A DNA stretch of 64,000 bases from Helicobacter sp. 11S03491-1 (GCF_002272835.1 NZ_MLAO01000006.1:1-64000), one strand, 5' to 3'; shown: positions 8,214 to 17,285, counted from the first letter of the stretch. Numbers and translations are program-made. The notes: generated by a model not told the origin, from the sequence alone.

Positions 8214-9473
8214 CTACTCATTAACAAGAAGCTTGACTTCTTTGCTTGGCAAAGACTCTAAACCATTTTTATCAACGCTGACAACTTGATAGTGATAGAC
8301 CTTGCCTTTTTTCATTTCTTTGTCAATAAATTCATTTTTAACAATATCTCTAAAACGAAGAGGTTTGGAAGAAAAACCATCTTCATAGCGATAAATAGCA
8401 TAACTTTTGATAGCAGGATTGGAGATCTTTTGCCATTGAATAATCCCTTCTCCTTTCACAACCACTCCTTTTAAGATAACAGGTGTGGGGGGTTTGCCTA
8501 GAGTACTCCCTTCTAGGGCAACCAAAGGCAACTCTCCTTGGATACCTGTTTTATCAACAGGAACAACTTTATAAAATTTTTGGATACCATCTGTGTTTAT
8601 TTTATCTGTGTAGGTTGTTTGAGTTGTCTCCCCAATGAGTTTAAAATGATCTTTGGGAGAAGCGCCGGCATAGATTTTATACTTAATGACATCTTTTTGT
8701 GGAGATTTATCCCAATAAATCTGAATTTCTCTGGCTAAATTTGTGCTTACCTTGAGTCCCAAAAGAGGGAGAGGTCTGGATTTTGTTTTTCCAATGCCAA
8801 CAACACTGGGCAAAGATTTTGCCCCTTCAAAACTCTCTGCAATCACACGATACTTATATTCTTTGCCATCTTCTAAATCCTTGTCAAAATATTCCACATA
8901 AAGGCGATTTTTAACCACGCCGATATTCAAAAATTCACCCTTTTGGTTTTGTCTTTGGATAATATATCTGGAAATACTGGGATTGGGGTGGGGACTCCAG
9001 ATAATTTTTATTTCTTTGGGATACTTTTGAGTAGCAAAAACACTCTCAACAGGATCGATAAATGAAGTTTTGACTTGTATAAGAGGCGATCTTGGAGATA
9101 CATGCCCATTCTTGCCTAATGTAGAGATTTGATAAGTGTAGTTTGTCTGTGGGGCTAAGGCATTATCATAATAATGAGTTGCTAAGGGATTTTTAATCAC
9201 AGCGATTTTTTTAATTCCCCCACCTTTTTGCACACGATAAAGCACAAAACCATTAATCAAAGAAATATCATCATCACCAAGACTTTCCCACTCAAATCCA
9301 ACAGATTTGACATCATTAATTGTTCGGATATTTTTAATGATAGGCAAATGAGTATCTATCTTGTCTTCTGCGCCAAAAAGCGATAAGACATTATTATTCA
9401 TGGAAGCGCACCCTGCCAATAAACTAAAAAGTGTCAAAACAATGAAAAATGAAATCTTCTCTTGTAACTTCAT
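8214..9473 (-). CDS. Fibronectin type III repeat lipoprotein
   Basis: The N-terminus is a lipoprotein signal with lipobox LLAGC (Cys22), so the mature protein should be membrane-anchored. The rest (about 400 residues) consists of four tandem Fn3-like beta-sandwich units. Each has the YRVQ/YIIQRQ/YKIYAG/YAIYRYEDG strand followed by a short Y-x-D/Y-x-Y closing strand (for example TNYTYQISTL, KEYKYRVIAE, KVYHYQVVSV). The gene overlaps the end of rluD by 50 bases and ends 3 bases before trmB. In H. pylori the same position holds HP0746. Function is unknown; a role in envelope assembly or adhesion is only a guess. Confidence 0.82.
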   Translation of the reverse strand: MKLQEKISFFIVLTLFSLLAGCASMNNNVLSLFGAEDKIDTHLPIIKNIRTINDVKSVGFEWESLGDDDISLINGFVLYRVQKGGGIKKIAVIKNPLATHYYDNALAPQTNYTYQISTLGKNGHVSPRSPLIQVKTSFIDPVESVFATQKYPKEIKIIWSPHPNPSISRYIIQRQNQKGEFLNIGVVKNRLYVEYFDKDLEDGKEYKYRVIAESFEGAKSLPSVVGIGKTKSRPLPLLGLKVSTNLAREIQIYWDKSPQKDVIKYKIYAGASPKDHFKLIGETTQTTYTDKINTDGIQKFYKVVPVDKTGIQGELPLVALEGSTLGKPPTPVILKGVVVKGEGIIQWQKISNPAIKSYAIYRYEDGFSSKPLRFRDIVKNEFIDKEMKKGKVYHYQVVSVDKNGLESLPSKEVKLLVNE

Positions 9474-10404
9474 CTAAAATTATCCTATCAAAATTATCAT
9501 TTAAAAATTTTAACATATCATCAAAAACAGGAACTTTAAAAAACATCTTTTTTCCTGTCAAAGGATGTATAAAATATATCAAATAAGCATGCAACATAAT
9601 ACGAATATCCATATCCAATTCATAACCATAAAGCCTATCCCCAAGAATATGTTTTGAGAGTGTTTGCAAATGTGCCCTAATCTGATGTGTCCTCCCTGTA
9701 TAAAGTTTTGCCCCAATGAGTTGGAATTTGCCATTTTTGCTCTCTAATAGCGGGATAAAATCACTTTTAGAATATCGAGATACCAATCTTTTGTGCCTAA
9801 AAGTATCAAGATTTGCCATTTTGAGACGATTTTTCGGATGTCTCCCTATTTGGCATTCTATCGTCATTTTTTGGGGCATAATCCCATCAATGATAGCCAA
9901 ATAATATCTCCCCATTTCTCTATTTTTAAGCTGTTGGGAAAGTTTGACATGGGCTTGGTTAGTTTTGGCTATGATGATAGCTCCGCTTGTTTGTTTATCT
10001 AACCTATGAACAATCCCGTAACGCTCTTCCCCGCTTAAACTTGATAATGAAAAACCTTTCATTTTAAGCCAATCTACCAATGTAGCCTCCTTTACGCTTG
10101 GGGCACTATGGACAACAAGACCGGGAGGTTTATTGAGTAGCAAAATTTCTGAATCTTCATAAATAATTGCGATATCCCTATGTATTTCAGAAGGTTTCTC
10201 ACAAGGAATAACAGGGGGAGCAAGAATCATCACCTTATCTCCAATTTTAAGGCTTTCCCCACCTTTTTTGCAAACCATATGATTGATACAAACAAGAGAG
10301 CTTTTAACCAAATGTAGAGCTTGACTTTTAGAAATTTCAAGGGTTTGAGACAAAAAGACATCTACCCTTTTATGCGAATTTTTAACTTCAAATACTTGCT
10401 TCAT
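9424..10404 (-). CDS. rluD: RluD-family 23S rRNA pseudouridine synthase
   Basis: An N-terminal S4-like RNA-binding domain (KRVDVFLSQTLEISKSQALHL) is followed by the RluA/RluD catalytic domain with motif GIVHRLDKQTSGAIIIAK, in which the Asp is the catalytic nucleophile. The LYTGRTHQIRAHL motif lies further on. At 326 residues it is full length. RluD makes pseudouridines in helix 69 of 23S rRNA, but RluC-type specificity cannot be excluded by eye. It is the first gene of the minus-strand run that continues through the Fn3 lipoprotein and trmB. Confidence 0.92.
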   Translation of the reverse strand: MKQVFEVKNSHKRVDVFLSQTLEISKSQALHLVKSSLVCINHMVCKKGGESLKIGDKVMILAPPVIPCEKPSEIHRDIAIIYEDSEILLLNKPPGLVVHSAPSVKEATLVDWLKMKGFSLSSLSGEERYGIVHRLDKQTSGAIIIAKTNQAHVKLSQQLKNREMGRYYLAIIDGIMPQKMTIECQIGRHPKNRLKMANLDTFRHKRLVSRYSKSDFIPLLESKNGKFQLIGAKLYTGRTHQIRAHLQTLSKHILGDRLYGYELDMDIRIMLHAYLIYFIHPLTGKKMFFKVPVFDDMLKFLNDNFDRIILDEVTREDFIFHCFDTF

Positions 10405-10468
10405 TTGCTATATCTACCCTAAATTTGTTAAAATTATTAAAAATATTCTACCTAAGGCAAAACCCTTG

Positions 10469-11617
10469 ATGATTGACAGGCGGATTTTAACACATTTTGA
10501 TTTTTTATTGCTTTTAATTGTTTTTCCAATTGTGGCAATGTCTTTTTTCCTTATCAATGAAGCTAGCCAAAGCATGAGTATCAAGCAAAGTATCTATATT
10601 GCAACAGGTTTTATATTATTTTGGATTATTTTTTTTATTCCTTTTAGAAAGTTAGAGAAAAGTATCAGTGTTTTTTACTGGCTTTGCATTCTTTTACTCT
10701 TAGCTGTAGATATTTATGGGACAACCAAACTTGGCGCTCAGCGCTGGATTGTTATTCCGGGTACAGGACTTTCATTTCAACCCAGCGAACCTGTAAAAGT
10801 TGCTATTATTTTAATGCTTGCCAATATTATCTATCATAATCCTCCCCCAAGAGAAGGCTATCATCTTAAAGATTTTTTAAAAATTAGTTTTTACATTATT
10901 CTCCCTACCCTTCTTATACTCAAACAACCTGATTTAGGGACAGCGCTTGTTGTTTTGTTGATGGGGTTTAGTGTTTTGTTTTTGATAGGGGTAAATTATA
11001 AAATTTGGATTTTTATTTTGATTGTTATTCTTGTTGCTTCTCCACTCATTTATGGCTCTCTCCATGATTACCAACGCAAAAGAATCAACGATTTTATTTC
11101 TGAAAAGCCAAGTTATCACGTCAGACAATCTGTCATTACAATCGGTTCAGGAGGTATTTTTGGTAAATCCAAAGAAGATTCAACGCAAACACAACTCAAA
11201 TTCCTACCAATTGCAACAAGTGATTTTATCTTTGCCTATTATGTAGAACGCTTTGGATTTGTTGGCGCTATGATTCTTGTAGGGCTTTATATATTACTCA
11301 TTTTGCATATTTTTTCATATTGTTTTATAGACTCCAAAGATTATCGTTTGAGAGTGGTTGCAAGCGCAATTTCAATTCTTATATTTTTTTATATGGGTGT
11401 CAATATTGCAATGACTATAGGATTAGCTCCTGTAGTAGGTATTCCTTTGCCTATTTTTAGCTATGGAGGGAGTAGTTTTATTACCTTTATGGTCCTTTTT
11501 GCCATCTTAGAAAACCTGCTTGCCTTTAGGTTTAATTTTGAGTATAATTCCAACCCTTTTAAAAACATCAACAAAAAAGGACCCTTAGCTCAGCTGGTCA
11601 GAGCGCTCGGCTCATAA
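10469..11617 (+). CDS. rodA: Rod-shape/peptidoglycan polymerase RodA (SEDS family)
   Basis: RodA is the glycosyltransferase of the elongasome and works with PBP2. The 382-residue product has about ten hydrophobic segments and the SEDS hallmarks GAQRWI, FQPSEPVKVAIILML, LKQPDLGTALVVL, and the C-terminal PVVGIPLPIFSYGGSS. The ATG at 10469 was preferred to the in-frame TTG just before it. The frame has no stop before the downstream tRNA gene and ends inside it: the last residues (GPLAQLVRALGS) are the translation of the tRNA 5' half, and the TAA shares its T with the CAT anticodon. Confidence 0.95.
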   Translation: MIDRRILTHFDFLLLLIVFPIVAMSFFLINEASQSMSIKQSIYIATGFILFWIIFFIPFRKLEKSISVFYWLCILLLLAVDIYGTTKLGAQRWIVIPGTGLSFQPSEPVKVAIILMLANIIYHNPPPREGYHLKDFLKISFYIILPTLLILKQPDLGTALVVLLMGFSVLFLIGVNYKIWIFILIVILVASPLIYGSLHDYQRKRINDFISEKPSYHVRQSVITIGSGGIFGKSKEDSTQTQLKFLPIATSDFIFAYYVERFGFVGAMILVGLYILLILHIFSYCFIDSKDYRLRVVASAISILIFFYMGVNIAMTIGLAPVVGIPLPIFSYGGSSFITFMVLFAILENLLAFRFNFEYNSNPFKNINKKGPLAQLVRALGS

Positions 11618-11655
11618 CCGATCGGTCGCAGGTTCGAATCCCGCAGGGTCCACCA
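11579..11655 (+). tRNA. tRNA-Met (CAT anticodon)
   Basis: This is a complete 77-base cloverleaf. The acceptor stem GGACCCT pairs with AGGGTCC and an encoded CCA end follows. The D-arm is AGCTCAGCTGGTCAGAGC, and the anticodon loop CTCATAA has CAT at 11613-11615. The T-arm contains GGTTCGAATCC. The acceptor does not begin with the unpaired C of initiator tRNA, so it is elongator tRNA-Met or the CAT-anticodon tRNA-Ile2 that is modified to lysidine; I favour Met. The 5' 39 bases overlap the end of rodA. Confidence 0.93.
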
Positions 11656-12008
11656 AAGTTTTAAAACTCATTATAAAATATCAAAAATTTTATCTCCTCT
11701 ATCTCAATCTCATAATAGCCTCAAAAACAATCATGTACTTTAGAAAAACGAAAGGATAATTTTATAATGATTCTACGCTGGATCTGTATGCTTGTATGGA
11801 TCATTATAACGTAGCCATAGAGAGAAATAAACTCATTCAAGCTTAAAGGGCTTCAATTATTTTAATAATTATATCCCGCGAATACATAGATAAAAGGAAT
11901 ATTTATCTTAGAGTGTAATGGCAAGATTTGCTATAAAACCTACAAATAAGTAGTTTGTGATGCTTTAGCCGGCATAAACCATTGGTTTTATAAACTAAAT
12001 TTAATGAA
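11656..12008. other. Gene-free interval between the tRNA and fliP
   Basis: No credible coding frame is present. The 9-base sequence TATAATGAT at 11763-11771 recurs inverted as ATCATTATA at 11800-11808. A small imperfect stem, ATAAACC (11974-11980) against GGTTTTAT (11984-11991), lies just past the end of fliP and could help terminate it. It has no U-tract. Nothing else is recognisable. Confidence 0.4.
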
Positions 12009-12752
12009 CTATTTAAAACTTGCCACCAAATTCCCCACCAACAAATTAAATCCATCTACAAGTACAAAAATTAATATTTTAAATGGCAAAGAAATCATCA
12101 CAGGAGGAAGCATCATCATACCCATCGCCATCAAAATCGAACTCACCACCATATCGATTACCAAAAAAGGCAAATACAATAAAAATCCTATCTGAAAAGC
12201 TGTTTTTAACTCACTAATCATAAACGCAGGCACAAGAATACTCAAAGGAACATCTTCAATAGTCTGAGGATTTGGCAATTTACGAATTCTAAAAAATAAA
12301 GCCAAGTCTTTTTCACGCGTATTTTTAAGCATAAAATTTTTAAATGGAGCAACCGTTTTTTCAAAAGCAACATCATAAGAAATTTTATTAGACATATAAG
12401 GTTCGATACCGGCATGATAGCCTTCTTTTGCTACCGGCTCCATAATAAAAAATGTCAAAACCAATGCCAAAGAAACTAAAATTTGTGTAGGAGGAGATTG
12501 CTGGGTACCTAAAGCAGTGCGCAAAAATGAAAAAACAATAATAAGACGCGTAAAACTTGTCATCACAAGCACCAAAGAAGGTGCTAATACTAATAAGGTT
12601 AAAATAACAACAATATTTAATGTCGTAACAAGCTGTTTGGGCGATGAAGGCGCGGAGAGGGAAAGATTCACTGTAGGGATGCTAACATCAGCTCCATAAC
12701 CCAGACTAACACCTGCAAGAATCCCGATGATAATGGCAAATATCACTCTCAT
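12009..12752 (-). CDS. fliP: Flagellar type III export protein FliP
   Basis: FliP forms, with FliQ and FliR, the inner-membrane export gate of the flagellar secretion system. The 247-residue product has an N-terminal signal sequence, then the family motifs LAPSLVLVMTSFTRLIIVFSFLRTALGTQQSPP and VPAFMISELKTAFQIGFLLYLPFLVIDMVVSS (quoted here as family landmarks) and a final LVDGFNLLVGNLV helix. The ATG at 12752 is chosen because GGAGG lies 5 bases before it. The frame is open six codons further from a GTG. The gene stands alone, divergent from glmU, as in H. pylori. Confidence 0.96.
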   Translation of the reverse strand: MRVIFAIIIGILAGVSLGYGADVSIPTVNLSLSAPSSPKQLVTTLNIVVILTLLVLAPSLVLVMTSFTRLIIVFSFLRTALGTQQSPPTQILVSLALVLTFFIMEPVAKEGYHAGIEPYMSNKISYDVAFEKTVAPFKNFMLKNTREKDLALFFRIRKLPNPQTIEDVPLSILVPAFMISELKTAFQIGFLLYLPFLVIDMVVSSILMAMGMMMLPPVMISLPFKILIFVLVDGFNLLVGNLVASFK

Positions 12753-12841
12753 CTCTACCTCCACTTTCACTCAAAATAAAGCCGTAATATAGCTACAATT
12801 GTGTTAAAATTTTATAAATTATTGACTCAAAGGAAATAAAT

Positions 12842-14167
12842 ATGTCTGTATCTGTCATTATCTTAGCAGCAGGGGCAGGAACAAGGATGAAATCACCTCT
12901 CCCAAAAGTCTTGCATAAAATTTGCGGTAAAGAAATGCTATTTTTTTCTATAAAAGAAGCTCTAAAGATAAGTGATGATATTCATATTGTGGTTTTTCAT
13001 CAATACGATAAGATTATTCAAACCACTCAAAAAGCATTTGAAGATTGTTTGGATAAAATTAATTTTCATTTGCAAAATTATGATTGCTATCCCGGAACCG
13101 GTGGGGCGCTCATGGGGGCATCTCAAACCCCATTCCCTACAAAATATGATAAAATTCTTATTCTCAACGGGGATATGCCCCTCATTACTCAAGAAGAACT
13201 TGAAAAAATACTTTTACCAATAAGTCCTATTACTCTTAGCGTCTTCACCCTTGAAAATCCAAGCGGGTATGGACGCGTCATCGTAGAGAACCAAAAAGTC
13301 CAAAAAATTATTGAAGAAAAAGATGCCTGTGAGTCTATTAAAACTATTTCCACAGCCAATGCAGGGGTTTATGCAATCCATAAGAGTATCCTGGAAACTT
13401 ATTTGCCGAAGTTGCATAATGACAATGCCCAAAAAGAATTTTATCTTACAGACATTATTGATCTTGCCTCAAAAGATAAAATAGACATCACTCCTGTATT
13501 TGTAGATGAAAAATCATTCCTGGGTATCAATTCAAAACTCCATCTTTCCCAAGCAGAAGATGTTATGCTGGAACGCTTAAGAAATCAAGCAATCAATCAA
13601 GGGGTTACAATACACCTCCCTCATACTGTATATCTGGAAGCAGATGTAGTTTTTGAAGGACAATGCCATATCCAACCGGGGGTATGTATTAGTGGAAAAT
13701 CTAAGATTGTTAATTCTGTAATTAAAAGCCATACTGTTATAGAGGATAGCTTGATTGAAAATTCCGATATAGGACCTATGGCGCATATACGACCCGGTTG
13801 TCAAATATTCAATACCCATATTGGCAATTTTGTAGAAGTCAAAGCCTCTAAACTCACAGGAGTAAAGGCAGGGCATCTGAGTTATTTGGGGGATTGCCAA
13901 ATTGATAAGGGTAGCAATATTGGAGCAGGCGTGATTACTTGCAATTATGATGGCAAAAAAAAGCACAAAACCATTATAGGAGAAAATGTCTTTGTGGGTA
14001 GTGATACGCAACTCATAGCTCCCCTAAACATTCAATCTAATGTCCTCATAGCAAGCGGGACAACCATGACAAAAGATGCCAAAGAAGGAGATTTGGTTGT
14101 TTCCAGGATCAAACAAGAGAATAAATCCGGGGGATTTTATCGATTTTTTAATTTGTTTAAAAAATAA
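12842..14167 (+). CDS. glmU: Bifunctional GlmU: N-acetylglucosamine-1-P uridylyltransferase / glucosamine-1-P acetyltransferase
   Basis: GlmU makes UDP-GlcNAc, the precursor of peptidoglycan and lipid A. The N-terminal nucleotidyltransferase has LAAGAGTRMKSPLPKVLHKICGK and LNGDMPLI. The C-terminal half is a left-handed beta-helix with hexapeptide repeats and the acetyltransferase stretch AHIRPGCQIFNTHIGNFVEVK, then GHLSYLGDCQID and GAGVITCNYDGKKKHKT. At 441 residues it is full length. It is divergent from fliP, with about 90 bases between the two for promoters. Confidence 0.97.
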   Translation: MSVSVIILAAGAGTRMKSPLPKVLHKICGKEMLFFSIKEALKISDDIHIVVFHQYDKIIQTTQKAFEDCLDKINFHLQNYDCYPGTGGALMGASQTPFPTKYDKILILNGDMPLITQEELEKILLPISPITLSVFTLENPSGYGRVIVENQKVQKIIEEKDACESIKTISTANAGVYAIHKSILETYLPKLHNDNAQKEFYLTDIIDLASKDKIDITPVFVDEKSFLGINSKLHLSQAEDVMLERLRNQAINQGVTIHLPHTVYLEADVVFEGQCHIQPGVCISGKSKIVNSVIKSHTVIEDSLIENSDIGPMAHIRPGCQIFNTHIGNFVEVKASKLTGVKAGHLSYLGDCQIDKGSNIGAGVITCNYDGKKKHKTIIGENVFVGSDTQLIAPLNIQSNVLIASGTTMTKDAKEGDLVVSRIKQENKSGGFYRFFNLFKK

Positions 14168-14175
14168 TCAGATAC

Positions 14176-14202
14176 ATTGTAAAATTTCTAAAATTTTACA
14201 AT
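14176..14202 (+). terminator. Perfect AT-rich stem-loop after glmU
   Basis: The 12-base arm ATTGTAAAATTT is repeated inverted as AAATTTTACAAT with a 3-base loop, beginning 8 bases after the glmU stop. No U-run follows, so termination is likely but unproved. A dyad operator is the alternative. Confidence 0.5.
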
Positions 14203-14356
14203 ACAATGAGACTTCCGGCAATTATCGGTTATAATTTTGTAACATTAAAAATAAAAAATTAGTGATAAACCTGAGGAAAATATCAAAACTTAATTACTAT
14301 TATTTGTATTTTGATATAAAAAATATTTTAGTCAATATAGATCATGGAGAATTCAA

Positions 14357-14602
14357 ATGAAATTAATCATCAATGGACAAACCCAAGAATTCAGAACTTC
14401 TCTTAGCATACAAGCCATCCTTGATGCACTTGGCATTGAAGCAAAAGTCGTTGCAGTAGCTTTGAATTCGCTTGTAGTTAAAAAACAAGAATGGCATAGC
14501 ACTTTCCCCAAAGAGGGAGACAAAATAGAATTTTTACAATTTATGGGCGGGGGAGAAATCTCATCTATAATTTTATACCATCATTTAAAAGAAAAAATAT
14601 GA
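14357..14602 (+). CDS. ThiS/MoaD-like beta-grasp sulfur-carrier protein with C-terminal tail
   Basis: The first 66 residues match the ThiS fold and family pattern: MKLIINGQTQEF, a central LNSLVVKKQEW strand, then GDKIEFLQFMGGG. In working ThiS and MoaD the Gly-Gly is the C-terminus, which is adenylated and thiocarboxylated for thiamine thiazole synthesis. Here 15 further residues (EISSIILYHHLKEKI) follow the glycines, so activation would need prior trimming. No single-base shift next to the G-run gives a clean end at Gly-Gly. The stop overlaps the argC start (ATGA). No other thiamine genes are in the window. Confidence 0.75.
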   Translation: MKLIINGQTQEFRTSLSIQAILDALGIEAKVVAVALNSLVVKKQEWHSTFPKEGDKIEFLQFMGGGEISSIILYHHLKEKI

Positions 14603-15603
14603 ATAAAATCCCTGTAGGAATTATTGGAGTAAGTGGCTACACGGGGTTAGAGTTGATAAAAATACTCTTAAATCATCCTGTTTTTGAAATCAATTATGTG
14701 GCAAATTCTCAAGGCGAGCAATATCTTTGTGATATTCATCCTGCCCTTAAGGGAGTTTTTGACTTAAAAATTCAAAAAGCTAACCCCAAAGAAGCTTCAA
14801 AAAAATGTTCTTTAGTTTTCCTTGCCTTGCCACACAAAAATGCCATGAGTTTTGCCAAAGAACTTCTTGCTTGCGGAGTTAAAGTAGTGGATTTATCAGC
14901 TGATTATCGATTGGAACAAAAAAATTACGAATCCCACTATGCAACCTTGCATACAGATACACAAAATCTCTCTAAGGCTGTTTATGGATTAGTAGAATAC
15001 ACAAGAGAAAAAATCAAAAAAGCCTCTTTAGTAGCAAATCCCGGTTGTTACCCTACGGCTACTTTACTGGGGCTTATACCCTTTTTGCCTTATTTGGAAA
15101 ACTCCAGTATATTTGTAGATGCCAAAAGTGGGGTTAGCGGAGCAGGCAAACAACTCACCCAAAATACTCATTACCCCACAATCAACGAAAATATTTTCAG
15201 TTATTCTCCATTCCAACACCGTCATCAAATCGAAATAGAAGAAAAATGCGCTATTTTGGGCAATAAGCCCGTAAAAGTCAATTTCGTACCCCATCTTGTC
15301 CCTTTTACGCAAGGAATGCTTGTAAGTATTTTTGCTACACTCAAACAAACCATAGATCCCCTTGAAATTCTAAAAAAATGCTATGAAAATGAGGCATTTA
15401 TTAGAATTAGAGATATTCCTGCAGATGTTCATAGTGTACGTGGAAGTAATTTTTGTGATATTTTTGCCAAATGCAGAGGAAAAGATATTTATATCAACAC
15501 AGCCATAGATAATCTCTTAAGAGGAGCAAGCTCTCAAGGGGTTGTCAATGCTAATTTAATGTGTCATTTGGATGAAAATCTCTCCATCCCAAAAATTGGC
15601 TAA
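14599..15603 (+). CDS. argC: N-acetyl-gamma-glutamyl-phosphate reductase ArgC
   Basis: ArgC reduces N-acetylglutamyl phosphate to the semialdehyde in arginine biosynthesis. The NADP-binding N-terminus is VGIIGVSGYTGLELIKIL and the catalytic cysteine lies in VANPGCYPTATLLG. HRHQIEIE supplies the conserved histidine region. The 334-residue length is typical. It overlaps the ThiS-like gene by 4 bases and is followed after one base by the phosphoesterase gene. H. pylori lacks arginine biosynthesis, so this gene argues for another species. A short NAGS elsewhere in the window (27819-28295) would feed the same pathway. Confidence 0.96.
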   Translation: MNKIPVGIIGVSGYTGLELIKILLNHPVFEINYVANSQGEQYLCDIHPALKGVFDLKIQKANPKEASKKCSLVFLALPHKNAMSFAKELLACGVKVVDLSADYRLEQKNYESHYATLHTDTQNLSKAVYGLVEYTREKIKKASLVANPGCYPTATLLGLIPFLPYLENSSIFVDAKSGVSGAGKQLTQNTHYPTINENIFSYSPFQHRHQIEIEEKCAILGNKPVKVNFVPHLVPFTQGMLVSIFATLKQTIDPLEILKKCYENEAFIRIRDIPADVHSVRGSNFCDIFAKCRGKDIYINTAIDNLLRGASSQGVVNANLMCHLDENLSIPKIG

Positions 15604-15604
15604 A

Positions 15605-16333
15605 ATGAAAAATTCACTCTCTAATATCCCTATAATCAAAGATGGAGCTTTATTTATCGCTGATGCTCACTATATTAATGGCGATGAAAGACTCCCTCAA
15701 TTATTGAAAAATCTCATATTTTCCCCACCTCCACAAGTTTTTTTTATGGGAGATATTTTTCATCTGTTAGTAGGGCATGTCCCTTCCAGTCAGAAAGATA
15801 ATCAACCTCTTCTTGCTTTGATTTGTGAGTTATCCCAAAAATGCGAAACATTTTATTTTGAAGGCAATCATGATTTTGGGATTGATAGCTATTTGTTGCC
15901 AAATGTGAAAATATACCCACGCACCCTGCAACCTGCATTATTCACCCAAGAAAACAAATACTTTTTACTTGCTCATGGGGATATTTTCTTGAGTAAAAAA
16001 TATGAAATCTATATCAACACACTGACCAACCCTTTTTTTTTAAGTTTTTTAAAAATAATCGATCGACTAAGCTTTGGGGGCATTTATCACATCTTCGCAA
16101 AAAAGATTCACAAAAAAAATATTTCTCAATTAAAATTTAATCACGAACAATTTGATATTTTTAGCAAAAAAAGAATTCAAAAATATACTGAATTTGCGGC
16201 AAAAAATCATTTACACGCTCCTTATGGGATTATAGAGGGACATTTTCATATTGGACAAAACACTCAAAGATATTTTTCGCTACCTTCTTTTTATTGCCAA
16301 GAAAGTAGTTTTGTTATACAATCATATCTATAA
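15605..16333 (+). CDS. LpxH-like calcineurin-type metallophosphoesterase
   Basis: All five metallophosphoesterase motifs are visible: ADAHYING (DxH), FMGDIFH (GD), FEGNHDFG (GNHD), LLAHGD and IIEGHFHIG (GHxH). Size (242 aa) and motif order resemble UDP-2,3-diacylglucosamine pyrophosphatase LpxH, which makes lipid X in lipid A synthesis. The homologue lies next to cheV in H. pylori (HP0394). The ATG at 15605, one base after the argC stop, is used. An in-frame upstream start at 15572 would lie inside argC. Substrate specificity is inferred. Confidence 0.75.
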   Translation: MKNSLSNIPIIKDGALFIADAHYINGDERLPQLLKNLIFSPPPQVFFMGDIFHLLVGHVPSSQKDNQPLLALICELSQKCETFYFEGNHDFGIDSYLLPNVKIYPRTLQPALFTQENKYFLLAHGDIFLSKKYEIYINTLTNPFFLSFLKIIDRLSFGGIYHIFAKKIHKKNISQLKFNHEQFDIFSKKRIQKYTEFAAKNHLHAPYGIIEGHFHIGQNTQRYFSLPSFYCQESSFVIQSYL

Positions 16334-16349
16334 GCAATGAGGAAATATT

Positions 16350-17285
16350 TTGGCAAAAGATCATCTCCAAAAGCATCAATTAAATGCAAACGAAATTGAG
16401 CTTATTGATTTTAGGATTTTTGAAACTAGGGATAATCGTCTTTATGAAGGTATTTATGGTATCAATGTCGCTAAAGTTCAAGAAATTATCAAAATGCCTG
16501 AAATTTTCGAGATCCCTGCAAGCCCTGATTATATCACAGGTGTCTTTGATTTGAGATCAACATTAATCCCTTTGGTTGATCTTTGCAAATGGATTGGTAT
16601 CTCCACTTATCCTTCCAACAAAGAAAAAAATATCATTATTGCCCAAATCAATCATATTCAAATAGGTTTTATGGTCGATTGTGTAAAACGCATCAGACGC
16701 ATTAGCTGGCAAAATATACAACCTGCCCATTTTAATTTTTCAAACACAACCTCAAGAGAAAAAATTACCGGAGTTACGCAAGTTGAAGAAGGTAAAACGC
16801 TTTTAATTCTTGATTTAGAAAGTATTGCTGCTGATTTGAACCTCACTGAAGAGAACAATAAAAAACAAACAACTCCTTCTGTAAAAAGCAAATTCAATGG
16901 CATTGTTTTATTCTTAGAAGATAGCACTTCTGCCAGAAATCTCATCGCAAAAAATCTTACGGATATGGGCTTTGAAATTGTAGAAGCTATGGATGGGCAA
17001 GATGGTATTCTCAAATTAGAAAAATTGTATGAAAAATTTCAAGAATCCCTCCCTCACCATCTCAGATTAATTATTTCTGATGTAGAAATGCCCAAAATGG
17101 ATGGATTTCATTTTTTATCACAAATCCATAATGACAAAAGATTTTATAATATTCCTGTTATTTTCAATTCCTCTATTTGTGATAAATACAGTGCGCAAAA
17201 AGCAAAAGAATTAGGAGCTAAAGCTTATTTAGTTAAATTTGATACAGATAAATTTTATGATGAAATTTCAAAAATTCTAAGCTAA
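16350..17285 (+). CDS. cheV: Chemotaxis coupling protein CheV (CheW domain plus receiver)
   Basis: An N-terminal CheW-like domain (ELIDFRIFE, YGINVAKVQEII, GVFDLRSTLIPLVDL) is fused to a C-terminal receiver domain with the phospho-acceptor region LIISDVEMPKMDGFHF and the conserved lysine in KAYLVKF. The usual second acid is present as LEDS. It links receptors to CheA and may act as a phosphate sink. The start is TTG at 16350, preceded by GAGGA at a normal distance. The gene order cheV-cheA-cheW corresponds to cheV3-cheA-cheW of H. pylori. Confidence 0.95.
   Translation: MAKDHLQKHQLNANEIELIDFRIFETRDNRLYEGIYGINVAKVQEIIKMPEIFEIPASPDYITGVFDLRSTLIPLVDLCKWIGISTYPSNKEKNIIIAQINHIQIGFMVDCVKRIRRISWQNIQPAHFNFSNTTSREKITGVTQVEEGKTLLILDLESIAADLNLTEENNKKQTTPSVKSKFNGIVLFLEDSTSARNLIAKNLTDMGFEIVEAMDGQDGILKLEKLYEKFQESLPHHLRLIISDVEMPKMDGFHFLSQIHNDKRFYNIPVIFNSSICDKYSAQKAKELGAKAYLVKFDTDKFYDEISKILS

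Noticed and set aside
11579-11655. The tRNA considered as an attachment site of an integrated island
   Set aside because: No integrase gene, no second copy of the tRNA 3' end and ordinary conserved genes on both sides.
13577-14011. 144-codon open frame opposite glmU
   Set aside because: Antisense shadow of the glmU beta-helix region; no ribosome-binding site and no family resemblance.
16658-17014. 118-codon open frame opposite cheV
   Set aside because: Lies inside the coding sequence of cheV; no independent signals.
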